Assembly: GCF_030052815.1 (NCBI RefSeq) | Contig: NC_079497.1 | Location: 21,776,258-21,840,257 of the forward strand | Direction of reading: 5' to 3' | DNA length: 64,000 bases | Origin: Hevea brasiliensis | Taxonomy: Eukaryota > Streptophyta > Magnoliopsida > Malpighiales > Euphorbiaceae | Shown: positions 12,176 to 23,478 of the stretch, piece by piece | How positions within the stretch are numbered: position 1 is the first letter of the stretch | Layout: each line of letters opens with the position of its first letter | Made by a program: the position numbers and the translations under genes | The notes under the pieces: generated by a model | Databases searched by the model: none | What the model saw: the letters and a program-made list of their open reading frames with translations, nothing else | What the model was told of the DNA's origin: nothing

Positions 12176-12560
12176 TCACTTATGCCAATTTCCCTTCTTA
12201 TCCTACAAAAAGATTTCCTCATTGAGTGGTTTTGTGAAAATGTCAGCAAACTGATTTTTAGAGGTAAGGAATTAAATATAAATATCACTAATTTGCACAT
12301 GGTCCTTTATAAAATGATTTCTTGTCTCAATGTGCTTTGACCTTGAGTGTTGGACGGATTTTTAGACAAGTTTATAGCACTAGTATTATCACACCTTATG
12401 GGAATGTGATCATACTTTAAACTAAAATCCTCAAGTTGTTGTTTCATCCATAGGATTTGGGCAACATAACTTCCAGCAGCAATATATTCTTTTTCAGTTG
12501 TAGAAAATGCAATTGAAGTTTGTTTCTTACTGTGCTAAGAAACAAGTGCATGACCAAGAA
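12176..12560 (-). pseudogene. copia RNase H, C-terminal part
   Basis: The minus-strand frame reads SKKQTSIAFSTTEKEYIAAG, then RCDNTSAINLSKNP, RSKHIETRNHF and NQFADIFTKPL, the standard end of plant copia Pol, stopping at 12176-12178. It continues the frame ending at 20756 (STSGTYQFL), interrupted by the TRIM complex with AAGAA on both sides. One in-frame stop (CTTAGCACAG region near 12535) replaces a Trp-like position. Confidence 0.9.
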
Positions 12561-12704
12561 TGTAACACCCTAGGCAAATCCCACATCGGCAAAACACGGA
12601 AGAGATGCTGGGTTTATAAGTTGGTGGTTCATAACCCCTAGAGATGCATTTTAAAATTGTGAGGGCTTTGGCCCAGAGCGGACAATATCACTTGTGCGCC
12701 GAAA
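12561..12704 (+). repeat. Inverted TRIM LTR at the left end
   Basis: It starts TGTAACACCCTAGGCAAATC at the target duplication and matches the reverse complement of 12712-12855. Its last bases (CTTGTGCGCCGAA) diverge from the expected CTAGTGGGCCGGGCCGTTACA-type end, here cited for comparison only by its start CTAGTGGGCC and end GTTACA. Together with the next LTR it makes a nearly 300-bp palindrome. Confidence 0.9.
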
Positions 12705-12855
12705 TGTAACGACCCGGCCCACTAGTGATATTGTCCGCTCTGGGCCGAAGCCCTCACGGTTTTAAAATGCGTCTCTAGGGGTTACGAACCATCAACTTAT
12801 AAACCCAGCATCTCTCCCGTGTTTTGCCGATGTGGGATTTGCCTAGGGTGTTACA
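12705..12855 (-). repeat. TRIM LTR, 151 bp
   Basis: On the plus strand it runs TGTAACGACCCGG to TAGGGTGTTACA. It is followed by 45 bp of TRIM internal sequence (12856-12900) that is cut by the Tekay derivative and continues at 19837. Confidence 0.9.
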
Positions 12856-12900
12856 ATCCACCCCCCTTATGGGACTCAGCGTCCTCGCTGAGGTTTGCCC

Positions 12901-12934
12901 TGTCACACCCTACCTCTCTGTAAGGCATAACATT
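12901..12934 (-). repeat. 34-bp remnant of the left LTR (U5 end)
   Basis: TGTCACACCCTACC through CATAACAT matches the reverse of the LTR end at 50983-51016. Immediately after it the sequence jumps to protease-RT linker, marking a deletion of the rest of the LTR, the purine tract and most of pol. Confidence 0.8.
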
Positions 12935-13500
12935 AATTTCAAACTACACTTCTCTTTCTGGAGGTAATCCTGGCAATTCATTAGGAAACACGTCTAGAAA
13001 GTCATATACTGTAGGGATGTCCCTCAATGCTGGACTCCCCACTTAGGTGTCTACTACATGTGCCAAGTATGCTTCATACCCCTTTCTAATCATTTTTTTC
13101 TGGCTAGTGCAGCCGAAATGACGTTTGATGGCAATAGCTGCCTCTTCCCATGTATTACCACATCACTGTACTGAGGGAGACCAAAAGTGACTGTCTTCAG
13201 CCTACAGTCAATCATGGCATGATGCCTGGCTAACCAATCCATGCCCAAGATAATATCATAATCTCTAAAGGGCATTTCAATGAAGTCAGATAGAAAAGTG
13301 TGTCCTTGGATCACCAAAGGACAATCTCTATACATTTTGTTAACCTTGACCTCCTATCCTAGCAGACTTGTTACTAGCACCTCAAATGTCCATTTTTGTA
13401 CATGGAACAACAATGCAATCAATGATGCTAGCACACACATAAGAATGGGTAGAACCCGGATCAAATAACACAAATACATCTTGGTTAAAAGTTGAGAAGG
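12935..13500 (-). pseudogene. Protease and start of RT linker, Tekay derivative
   Basis: It contains LFDPGSTHSYVCASI (active-site region, with Pro in place of the usual Thr/Ser), then MYRDCPLVIQGHTFLSD and [19 protein letters not shown] (13090-13335), then [14 protein letters not shown] of the linker. A break near 13340-13380 puts the two halves in different frames. It is very close in sequence to 52440-52990 of the plus-strand element. Confidence 0.85.
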
Positions 13501-14209
13501 TACCAGCCACAATATCAGATGTCTCGACTTCTTCCCTCTGTCTCATTGCGTAGACTCTAATCGAAACACTGTCTTGCTCTGATTGTTTCACAGTGCATTG
13601 GCTGCCTGCTGGGTTACCTCTACCCCTGTCTCTACCTCTGCTGGGTGGTTGTGAACCTCTGGTGACAGGGCTCTGAACTAACCCTTCAGCGGTAGTAGAA
13701 GGTGGTCCAACTCTACGGGCACTGGTGCAGTCCTTGGCAAAGTGTCCTATGCCTCCACAGTTATAACAGGCTCCTATGGCCTTGTAGCATACCCCACCAT
13801 GATTTCTACCACAAGTTTCACATTTGAAGGAAGGGTAAGAACTTCTAGTTGTTTGACGACTAGACCTTGGTGGTCTCTGCCTTAATGATCCACCTCTATT
13901 ATATCCCTGAGCTCGGGGCTCCTCAAATTCTTTTCTCTTTCTCAAATTACTGCTTAAGCTCTGACCCATAGGTTTCTCTCTCTTCTCTATTTCATATTGC
14001 CCTTGTGGGGGTTGGGCCTGTACTTGAGCTTGAGCTGACAGAGTATCAGCCATTTATTGAAAGAAAGTGGCTATTTGCTAGGCCATTTGTGCAGTAATTT
14101 GTACTGGTAAAACTGGTACAGTCGGGCCTTCAACACTTTGTGGAACTGGGGCCTCAACTTGTACCTCAGTCTCTATCGATTGATAGACTGAACGATCACC
14201 CTCTTCCAT
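13501..14209 (-). pseudogene. gag with capsid core deleted, Tekay derivative
   Basis: Start ATG at 14209 (MEEGDRS, as in the plus-strand element at 51207). The N-terminal region goes straight into basic sequence and the zinc region (CETCGRNHGGVCYKAIGACY and NCGGIGHFAKDCT, 13700-13830). The roughly 150-residue capsid segment found at 51430-51940 is missing. Frames 13382-14053 remain open. It cannot form particles alone. Confidence 0.8.
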
Positions 14210-14380
14210 AGTCAATTCGAGGATCTTAGACCTCCCGAACAATTAACACAAGGAGATTTCCTCTCGTTAGTGCATATTTATAATGTAATGTACTGTATGT
14301 ATCAAACAATGACATTGAGCAGTTGTACTATGAAGAAAGAATATTCAAATAACATGTGAAAACAAAATTTTAAAAACCAG

Positions 14381-14392
14381 GCTCTGATACCA
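14381..14392 (-). other. Primer-binding site, Tekay derivative
   Basis: TGGTATCAGAGC on the minus strand, eight bases from the LTR end at 14401, the initiator-tRNA-Met type. Confidence 0.9.
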
Positions 14393-14400
14393 CTAAAACA

Positions 14401-16981
14401 TGTTACACTCTATCCCTCTGTAAGGCATAACATGATCCCGTAGTATACCTAATGAATTACCAACTTCATCTACTGATAACCCATTAAATACACTACAAGG
14501 GATTTTAAAACTTTTCTTACTTCTTTTACAGTGGTGAGCACTATTTACAGGTGTTAAAAACCTTTTTGAACTGAAGTGATAGAACTAACACATTTAAATT
14601 ATTTGGAATTTCTGTAAAAATTTTGGCAGAGTGCCATCTGTATTTTGGATAAAACAGTTCTTCAGAAAACCTGTAAAAAGCACTTCAATATATTTCCAAA
14701 TCTCAACTCCAACATATTTCTCAACACAATATATTTCTCAACTCAAATCCACAGTAATTTTTCAAAGACTGAAATAAAGAAACACAGTACAATTTTTACA
14801 AGCCAAAATATCTCATAATTTACGTTACAACTTCAAGGTACAATTTTATTTTATAACTGCTCAAGACCAAAAACAATATGTACATACAGTGAACATACAT
14901 TACAGTACAATATGCAAAATATGGTATACTCATTATACCCGATAATCTCTCGCTGGATGTACTAGCAGCCTAGTCTGCGCCACTGTCGTCTGTTTACTGC
15001 GATGAGAATAAAAGCTATTCTTTGAGACAATGTCTCAGTGGTGCACAACATTAACCAAATACAACTTTAAATCACAATTCATAAATCATTTAAATGATGG
15101 ATACGTAAAATCATAGTTAAATTCAAGACAATGAATGTCAGAAGGAATTTAACACAATATCACAATAAATCTCAGAGATCAAAACATAGTTAAATTCAAA
15201 AGACACTGAATGTCAATAAGAATTTAAATTCATTTCACAATCTCACAATATATATCAATAAATCACACGCAGCTTAATCATGTTCCAATGTTCAATTCGT
15301 CCCAAAAGTCGATGACTAATGAGGAATAACATAGCTAGCTAGCAAAAATATGAGTACTCATTCGATTCGTCCTCAACAGGCACACAGCTCAACACTTCAG
15401 CCGAAGAGGAATTCAATTCGTCCCACTAGACAAGCTAGTGAGGAATACAATCAATATACATGATAGCTGTGGTTTCAAATCATTTCCAATGCTTTTCAAT
15501 TAATAAGTATCCATCAATATCATTCAAACAATTTTTCATAGTTTCAAACCATTTACAATGCTTTTCAAGCAATAAATATCCATCGAATATCATTCAAAAA
15601 ATTTTTCACAGTTCCACAATTCAAAACAACAATATACAAATAGTCACAATTTATTTCAATTGAAAATAATTCAAAAGAAATAGCTGTTGTGCACAAACCT
15701 CTGATAACTGTCTCCTGGTCTTGACTCAGTGTTTCCTTCCCTTTCCCTGAGTCTTTGCTAACTGAGAAATATAATTTGAAGTGTTTCAGTACTTAATTAA
15801 ACTGTCTCTAACGATAATGCTTGATAAGTAATTCACTAAATGCTATTATTTGCTTAATCAACCTAATATATCGACCCTCGATGCGTTCTAGGTAAATTAG
15901 GTTTTAAGGTTACCAATATATCACATTCGATAGTCTTTTAGGGTTGGTACATGTTACCAAATTCATTTCCATGTATCTTGCATTTTCTTGCAATTTGCTG
16001 GATTCCGGGATACTAGTTTGACCTAGCCGGACGACCTAGTTCCCTCAGTTTTTGGGTTTCGGTCAAAACTACAAACTTTAATTAAACAATAATAAAAAAC
16101 ACAAACTTACCACTTTGAAAATTCTTCAAAACTCTACAAAAACTTTCCTTTCTTGCTATCTATCTACTGCCCATGGTATGAGGATCAAAAGTAATGAAGA
16201 CAAGTAAACAAAATCTAGCTTGAACATGGGTGTAATGAACCATGCATTTGGATGGCCATGGGAGAACCTTGGAACTTCTTCATTTCGGCAATGGTGAGGA
16301 ATGAAGGTTGAAGATGAGCTTAGTGGAAGTAATCTACTCACTTAATGAATATTTTAATTCTCATAGTGCTCCACTCATGCATTTTTAATCATATTATATG
16401 TTTAAGTGCTAATTACCCCATTTACCCTCCATTTTTGTTATTTACATTAGGTACCACTAAATTAATTTTTCATTATATTTTCCTGTGTAATATTATTTAT
16501 TTTTTATGGACATTTAGGTCAAAAGACAACTCGGGGTGTCAAATGACCACAATGCCGCTGTTCGGGTTGCATTCCCGATTTTTCGGTAACACCAGGTTTT
16601 GTCCGTTTTTCGATTTTTCACTTTTCTTTGTACTAATTATTTAATTTTTCTTTGATATTTCTAATGATATTTATACTTCAATAAGTATTTATTTGAGTCC
16701 TAAAAATATTTTCCAGGGTTCCCCGCGGTCCAGGGCTAGTTAACGGTCCACGCCATGACTTCCCGGTGCGGTCACCCATCGCTAGGGTTCTCGGCTCGCT
16801 TAACTTGGTTACATTTCTTTGCTATTATTTTTCCTTTGCTTTTCTCGTATTTTCTTTTCTTGTATTTCATTTTTTTATGTCTCCTCATCAATATCTAAGT
16901 GTAGTTCTAGGCATCCTAGCTGTCCGGACAACTCTGATCACCGAAACAGTAGAACGCACTACCGAACATAGGGGTGGTACA
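14401..16981 (-). repeat. LTR of Tekay derivative (first copy)
   Basis: It is 2581 bp, TGTTACACTC to GGGGTGGTACA on the plus strand. From about 15020 on it matches 17880-19831 with few differences. Compared with the 3.5-kb LTRs at 47538 and 55883 it lacks about 1 kb at the place near 16070. It includes a two-fold tandem of about 75 bp at 15460-15610. Confidence 0.9.
15023..15037. promoter_or_regulatory. Conserved LTR stem-loop, derivative copy 1
   Basis: TGAGACA and TGTCTCA flank one A. It is at the same place, next to the GTGCAC/GGTGC side sequence, as the stem-loops of the other LTRs. Confidence 0.6.
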
Positions 16982-17000
16982 ATTCTCCCCCCCTTAAAAT
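16982..17000 (-). other. Polypurine tract beside the first LTR copy
   Basis: On the minus strand TTTTAAGGGGGGG and AGAAT precede TGTACCACCCC, the same tract as at 55866-55882. A purine tract on the U3 side of what should be a 5' LTR means this LTR is shared by two element copies. Confidence 0.8.
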
Positions 17001-17750
17001 AAATTTCGTCCGAGAAATTTTACCCAATAGCCATCTTACAATAGTCATACGTTTATTTTCTCCTTTCTATACGATCGTATAATCTTCTTTTCCTCAAATT
17101 TGTATAAGATTTTTAACAATCTAGTACAATAATTTTTTTTTATTTGTATAACACCAATCTTCTCTTACTATTGTGCTGTCTAATATTTCTGTTCATGTTC
17201 CTTCTTGAATGACCCTTGAGGTCATGTTAGAATCATTTATCTAGTCATTGGTCCTCTGACCATTCTAGTCATAGTCTTCCTCACATTCGTAACATTTCTT
17301 TGTTATATCTGAAACAACTGTTCGAATTTTTACGTCCATAACTCTTTTTATCTTTCAATAATCTATAACTTACTTCCTTTTGTACTGAACTATAACCTTT
17401 CGATAATCTAACTTTTGAGTTTTAGATCCCTAAGTAGGATTTTCAAACTTATTTCTAACAATTAAATTCTGTCCTGGCATAACTATACCAAAACAGATGC
17501 CATTGGCAACTATTCTCATCTAGGTGTACTATCGGGTAGTACATAGCTCTACACAATAATCTCAAGTTAGTACTGTAATCTGCAGCTTACAGTATAAACA
17601 TCAAGAACATTGCATAGTTACTACGATACATTCCAATAGATAAAACTTTCCTATCTTTTATCCTTTTCGAATTCACTGATATCCGAACTTATTCTGATTA
17701 CAATATCCATTAGCAATTACTAACAGTAACATCCTTGCCCTCATCTAGAG
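17001..17750. other. Unidentified AT-rich segment between two LTR copies
   Basis: The first 30 bases (AAATTTCGTCC...GAAATTTTACC) are Tekay 3' untranslated sequence. The rest has no recognisable protein on either strand and no match elsewhere in this window that I could find. Confidence 0.5.
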
Positions 17751-17829
17751 ATGAGTATACCACATTTTGCATATTGTACTGTAATGTATGTTCACTGTAT
17801 GTACATATTGTTTTTGGTTTTGAGCAGTT
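17751..17829 (+). repeat. Inverted 79-bp LTR fragment
   Basis: It is the reverse complement of 14856-14935, with few mismatches, and is joined directly to a direct LTR copy at GTACTAGCAG. Confidence 0.85.
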
Positions 17830-19831
17830 GTACTAGCAGTCTAGTCACGCCTCGTCTGTCCTGTCTACTGCGACAAAGAATAAAGCTATCGCTGAGACAA
17901 TGTCTCAGTGGTGCACAACATTAACCAAATACAACTTTAAATCACAATTCATAAATCATTTAAATGATGGATACGTAAAATCATAGTTAAATTCAAGACA
18001 ATGAATGTCAGAAGGAATTTGACACAATATCACAATAAATCTCAGAGATCAAAATATAGTTAAATTCAAAAGACAATGAATGTCAATAAGAATTTAAATT
18101 CATTTCACAATCTCACAATACATATCAATAAATCACACACAGCTTAATCATGTTCCAATGTTCAATTCATCCCAAAAGTCGATGACTAATGAGGAATAAC
18201 ATAGCTAGCTAGCAAAAATATGAGTACTCATTCGATTCGTCCTCAACAGGCACACACCTCAACACTTCAGCCAGAGAGGGAATTTAATTCGTCCCACTAG
18301 ACAAGCTAGTGAGGAATACAATCAATATACATGATAGCTATGGTTTCAAATCATTTCCAATGCTTTTCAATCAATAAGTATCCATCAATACCATTCAAAC
18401 AATTTTTCATAGTTTCAAACCATTTACAATGCTTTTCAAGCAATAAATATCCATTGAATATCATTCAAACAAATTTTCACAGTTCCACAATTCAAAACAA
18501 CAATATACAAATAGTCATAATTTATTTCAATTGAAAATAATTCAAAAGAAATAGCTGTTGTGCACAAACCTCTGAAAACTATCTCCTGGTCTTGACTCAG
18601 TGTTTCATTCCCTTTTCCTGAGTCTTTGCTAACTGAGAAACACAATTTGAAGTGTTTCAGTACTTAATTAAACTGTTTCTAACGATAATGCTTGATAAGT
18701 AATTCACTGAATGCTATTATTTGCTTAATCAACCTAATATATCGACCCTCGATGCGTTCTAGGTAAATTAGGTTTTAAGGTTACCAATATGTCACATTTG
18801 ATAGTCTTTTAGGGTTGGTACATGTTACCAAATTCATTTCCATGTATCTTGCATTTTCTTGCAATTTGCTGGATTCCGGGATACTAGTTTGACCTAGCCG
18901 GACGACCTAGTTCCCTCGGTTTTCGGGTTTCGGTCAAAACTACAAACTTTAATTAAACAATAATAAAAAACACAAGCTTACCACTTTGCAAATTCTTCAA
19001 AACTCCACAAAAAACTTTCCTTTCTTGCTACCTATCTACTGCCCATGGTATGAGGATCAAAATTAATGAAGACAAGTAAACAAAATCTAGCTTGAACATG
19101 GGTGTAATGAACCATGCATTTGGGTGGCCATGGGAGAACCTTGGAACTTCTTCATTTCGGCAATGGTGAGGAATGAAGGTTGAAGATGAGCTTAGTGGAA
19201 GTAATCTACACACTTAATGAATATTTTAATTCCCATAGTGCTCCACTCATGCATTTTTAATCATATTATATGTTTAAGTGCTAATTACCCCATTTACCCT
19301 CCATTTTTGTTATTTACATTAGGTATATTTTCCAGTGTAATATTATTTATTTTTTATGGACATTTAGGTCAAAAGACAACTCGGGGTGTCAAATGACCAC
19401 AATGCCTCTGTTCGGGTTGCATTCCCGATTTTTTGGTAACACCGGGTTTTGTCCGTTTTTCGATTTCTCACTTTTCTTTGTACTGATTATTTAATTTTTC
19501 TTTGATATTTCTAATGATATTTATACTTCAATAAATATTTATTTGAGTCCTTAAAATATTTTCCAGGGTTCCCCGCGGTCCAGGGCTAGTCAACGGTCCA
19601 CGCCGTGACTTCCCGGTGTGGTCACCCATCGCTAGGGTTCTTGGCTCACTTAACTTAGTTATATTTCTTTGCTATTATTTTTCCTTTGCTTTTCTCATAT
19701 TTTCTTTTCTTGTATTTCATTATTTTATGTCTCCTCATCAATATCTAAGTGTAGTTCTAGGCATCCTAGCTGTCCGGACAACTCTGATCACCGGAACAGT
19801 AGAACACACTATCGAACATAGGGGTGTTACA
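17830..19831 (-). repeat. Second LTR copy of Tekay derivative, U5 end missing
   Basis: It matches 14950-16981 and ends GGGGTGTTACA at the TGCCC duplication. A stem-loop (CTGAGACA/TGTCTCAG, 17892-17908) is intact. Confidence 0.9.
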
Positions 19832-19836
19832 TGCCC

Positions 19837-20755
19837 CACCATCGCTCAAGGTTGCTTGTGGAGCGGCTCTGATACCACAAATGTAATGGCTTGGCTCACT
19901 AGTGATATTGTCCGCTCTAGGCTGAAGCCCTCACGGTTTTAAAATGCGTCACTAGGGGTTACGAACCACCAACTTATAAATCCAGCATCTCTCCCGTGTT
20001 TTGCCGATGTGGGATTTGCCTAGGGTGTTACAATCCACCCCCCTTATGGGACTCAGCGTCCTCGCTGAGGTTTGCCCCACCATTGCTCAAGGTTGCACGC
20101 AGAGCGGCTCTGATACCACAAATGTAATGGCCTGGCTCACTAGTGATATTGTCTGCTCTAGGCTGAAGCCCTCACGGTTTTAAAACGCGTCACTAGGGGT
20201 TACGAACCACCAACTTATAAATCCAGCATCTCTCCCGTGTTTTGCCGATGTGGGATTTGCCTAGGGTGTTACAATCCACCTCCCTTTTGGGACTCAGCAT
20301 CCTTGTTGAGGTTTGCCCTACCATCTCCCAAGGTTGCACACGGAGCAGCTCTGGTACCACAAATGTAACGGCCCGACCCACTAGTGATATTGTCCGCTCT
20401 GGGCCGAAGCCCTCACGGTTTTAAAACGCGTCTCTAGGGGTTACGAACTGCCAACTTATAAATCTAGCATCTCTCCCATGTTTTGCCGATGTGGGATTTG
20501 CCTAGGGTGTTACAATCTACCCCCCTTATGGGACTCAGCGTCCTCGCCGAGGTTTGCCCCACCATCGCTCAAGATTGCAAGCGGAGCGGCTCTGATACCA
20601 CAAATGTAACGGCCCGGCCCACTAGTGATATTGTCCGCTTTGGGCCGAAGGCCTCACGGTTTTAAAACGCATCTCTAGGGGTTACGAACCACCAACTTAT
20701 AAACCCAGTATCTCTCCCGTGTTTTGCCGATGTGGGATTTGCTTAGGGTGTTACA
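19837..20755 (-). repeat. TRIM tandem array, right part (period 241 bp)
   Basis: The LTRs are at 19882-20032, 20123-20273, 20364-20514 and 20605-20755, each 151 bp, starting exactly 241 bp apart, with 90-bp internal segments between them. Each internal segment has CTCTGATACCAC (primer site, minus strand) three bases before the LTR. Repeated open frames of 60 residues at 20001, 20242 and 20483 are only a by-product of the period. Confidence 0.95.
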
Positions 20756-21622
20756 AAGAAACTGATAAGTGCCAGATGTGCTCTTTCTATACAATCTACT
20801 ACTAGCAAAATTATAAGTCACTATATCCAACAAGCTCAAAAGACTCATTTTTTTTGGATACCACAAACCAATTGAGTATATGACAATGAGGTATTTGAAA
20901 ATTCTTTTTATAGCACTAAGATGGGAGTCTTTTGGACATGATTGAAAACTTGCACACAAATAAAAACTAAAATGTATGTCTTGCCTAGATGTAGTCAAGT
21001 ATAAGAGTGAACTAATCATACCTCTATATAGCCTTGCATGTACATTTTTACCTTTTTCATCTTTCTCTAACTTGATTGTTGAGCTCATAGGAGTACCAAT
21101 ACTCTTCATATCTTCCATTTTGAATTTCTTCAACATATCCTTAATGTATTTTGACTTGTTTATGAATATGCTATCTTTTAGTTGTTTTATTTGGAGTGCA
21201 AGAAAGAATGTGAGCTCCCCTATCATGCTCATTTTAAACTCATTCTACATAATCTTAAGAAATTTATTTCAAAGAGAATCATTAGTAGCACAAAAAATTA
21301 TGTCATCCACATATATTTGCATAATGAGCATATCATAACTATGCCTTTTGATAAAAAGAGTTTTGTCCACCTTGCCTCTTTTAAAATCATTTTGTAAAAG
21401 GAATTTACTAAGCCTTTCATACCATGCTCTAGGAGCTTGCTTTAAACCATACAAGGCTTTAGTAAGTTTATAAACATAATTCGGATGCTCATGGTTTTCA
21501 AAACCCAGATATTGTACCACATACACTTCCTCATCAATATAGCCATTAAGAAAAACACTTTTAACATCCATTTGATAAAGCATGGAATTTTTATGATGAG
21601 TAAGGGCACACAACATTCTAAT
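20756..21622 (-). pseudogene. copia RT C-terminal part and RNase H start
   Basis: LTHHKNSMLYQMDVKSVFLN begins the segment, followed by GLKQAPRAWYERLSKFLL and the RT active site IYVDDIIF. After a stop near 21270 comes GELTFFLALQIKQ, SKYIKDMLKKFKM, RLYRGMISSLLYLT and the RNase H start (RKSTSGTYQFL). The YVDD pair is intact. The frame runs out of the window's second insertion at 21623 and into the TRIM complex at 20756. Confidence 0.9.
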
Positions 21623-23438
21623 TCTAACGCCCTCACTTTAAGTAGTCCGCACATTCTATTGTTCTGATGACTAACGTCTGTCTGGACAGCTAGAATGTCT
21701 GGAGCTATATATAAACTAGAGTGAGCAGTCATAAATAAAAAAAATAATGGTAATAAAAATTAAGAAAAAAATTTAAGAAATGAAATGCAACAAGGTTAAA
21801 TGAGCCCAAGCTACGGCGATGGGTAATCTTAACGGGAAGCGACTGTGAAGACAGTTACCGACCCTAGACCCATGAGAAACTCTGTGAAATAATTTTTGAA
21901 ACTCAAGTGAAGGATTATTAACGTTTAGATGACAATAAATTGCCAATAAAATATAAGAAAAATTTTGTAAATCGATATAGACAATTTTAAACCAGTAAGC
22001 ACAATGAAAGGTATTTTGGTTATTTCACCTTTAGAGATGATTTTTGGCCAATTTGTCTATTTAAGTAAGTGAGATTTATGACATAACATATGAATAAATA
22101 TTAATAAAAATTTAATTAAAAATGACTAGGGAAGAGAGGAAAAGAAACTAAAACAAATGAAATAAAAATCATAATAATGACATCATGCATAAGTCATGAT
22201 GATAAAATTAAAAAAATTTCCACCAATCACATTTAGACAAGCCTAAGTATAAAAGGCAAAAGGGGAAAAATAAAATAAAAAATCACTCATCTTCTTCCCT
22301 TAGCACCTTGGCCGAAACTCCATTGAAGTGCCTCCACCATTTTTTCGTTCAATCAAGCTCATTTCCTAGCCAAATTCAGCACAAAACCTCTTGAGTCCTT
22401 CACAAACAATTGACCTTGCCCTTGAACAAGCTCTAGGTAGCAAAAAGAAGTTAAAGGGAGGAGTTTAGTAAGATTGGAATTGGCTCACTTCAAGGTTAGT
22501 GCCAATTCTCTCCTCTTTCTCTCTATATCCAGTGTTAGGACCTTAAATTGAGTTAGAATTTATTGAATTTGAAACAAAATAAACATGTTTAGGGCACCTA
22601 TAATTTTCGGCAGCCATGAGTAGGTTAGGGTTATGTAGATTTTCAATTAAATTAAGGTGAATAGTGATGAGCTTGATGAGAATTTTTAAATTAGAACCTC
22701 AATTTGTATATGTGGGAGGAAATTAAAACTTTGGAAATTAGGGTTTGAGGTAAAATTAGGATTGTAACACCTTCACTTTAGCTAGTCTGTGCATTCGACT
22801 ATTCCGGTAATCAATGGCTGTCCAGAGAGCTAGAATATCTGGAACTATAATTAGACTAGAGTGAGGAGTTATAAATAATTCAAATAATTTTAAGAAAAAT
22901 TAAGGAAAAATTTTAGAAATGAAATACAACAAAGTTAAATGAGCCGATGCCCCGGTGATGGGTGACCCTAACGGGAAGTTGCTGTCTTCACAGTTAGTAG
23001 CCCTAAACCCAAGGGAAATCCCGTGAAATAATTTATGAGATGCCAGAGAAGAGTTACAGCGCCCTAGGTAGCATTAGAATGCCAAGAAAAGGTTAGGAGA
23101 ATTTTTAAGATAGGTACAGACAGTTTTGGCTTCTTAAGCCAAACGAAGGGCATTTTGGTCATTTCGCCTTTAGAGACAATTTTTGACCAACTTGTCTATT
23201 TATGTAAGTGAATTTTATGACATAAAATATGAATAAATATTGCTAAAAATTTAATTGAAAAAGAATAGAAAAGAAAGAGGAAGAAAATGAATTAAATGCC
23301 CAATTATGACATCATAATGATGTCATTTAAAATCTATCCACCAATCACATTTAAACAAACCTTCTTAAAACAAATAAAAAGGGAAAAATTAAGTTAAAAA
23401 TCAGTCATCTTCTCCCCATTCTTTATGCTGGCAAAAAT

Positions 23439-23441
<3 letters not shown>

Positions 23442-23476
<35 letters not shown>
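23442..23476. repeat. (GA)n microsatellite
   Basis: An unbroken GA run of about 35 bases lies within the inner solo LTR. Confidence 0.95.

Positions 23477-23478
<2 letters not shown>

Larger units (their letters stand above)
12901..19831 (-). mobile_element. Deleted and rearranged Tekay-type element
   Basis: TGCCC at 12896-12900 and 19832-19836 flanks it, and the TRIM internal sequence reads on perfectly when it is removed. From the left: a 34-bp LTR tip, PR/RT linker, protease, gag without its capsid core, primer site, full LTR (14401-16981), purine tract, about 750 bp of unknown sequence, a short inverted LTR piece, then a second LTR lacking its U5 end. RT, RNase H and integrase are absent, so it is non-autonomous. 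The extra LTR suggests recombination between two copies. Confidence 0.85.
12561..20755 (-). mobile_element. TRIM tandem array, itself split by a Tekay derivative
   Basis: It is flanked by AAGAA at 12556-12560 and 20756-20760 and lies in the copia RNase H. Without the inner insertion and its TGCCC duplicate it is 1259 bp: one inverted LTR (144 bp), then five minus-strand LTRs of 151 bp separated by four internal segments of 90 bp. Each internal segment has only a primer site (TGGTATCAGAGC on the minus strand) and a purine tract (AAGGGGGG), no coding capacity. This is the layout of a terminal-repeat retrotransposon in miniature. Confidence 0.9.

Noticed and set aside
12856..20600. GCTCTGATACCA motifs that could suggest tRNA genes
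   Set aside because: They are primer-binding sites beside LTRs; no cloverleaf surrounds them.
20001..20665. Three nearly identical 60-residue open frames spaced 241 bases apart
   Set aside because: They lie across TRIM LTR and internal sequence and merely repeat with the array.
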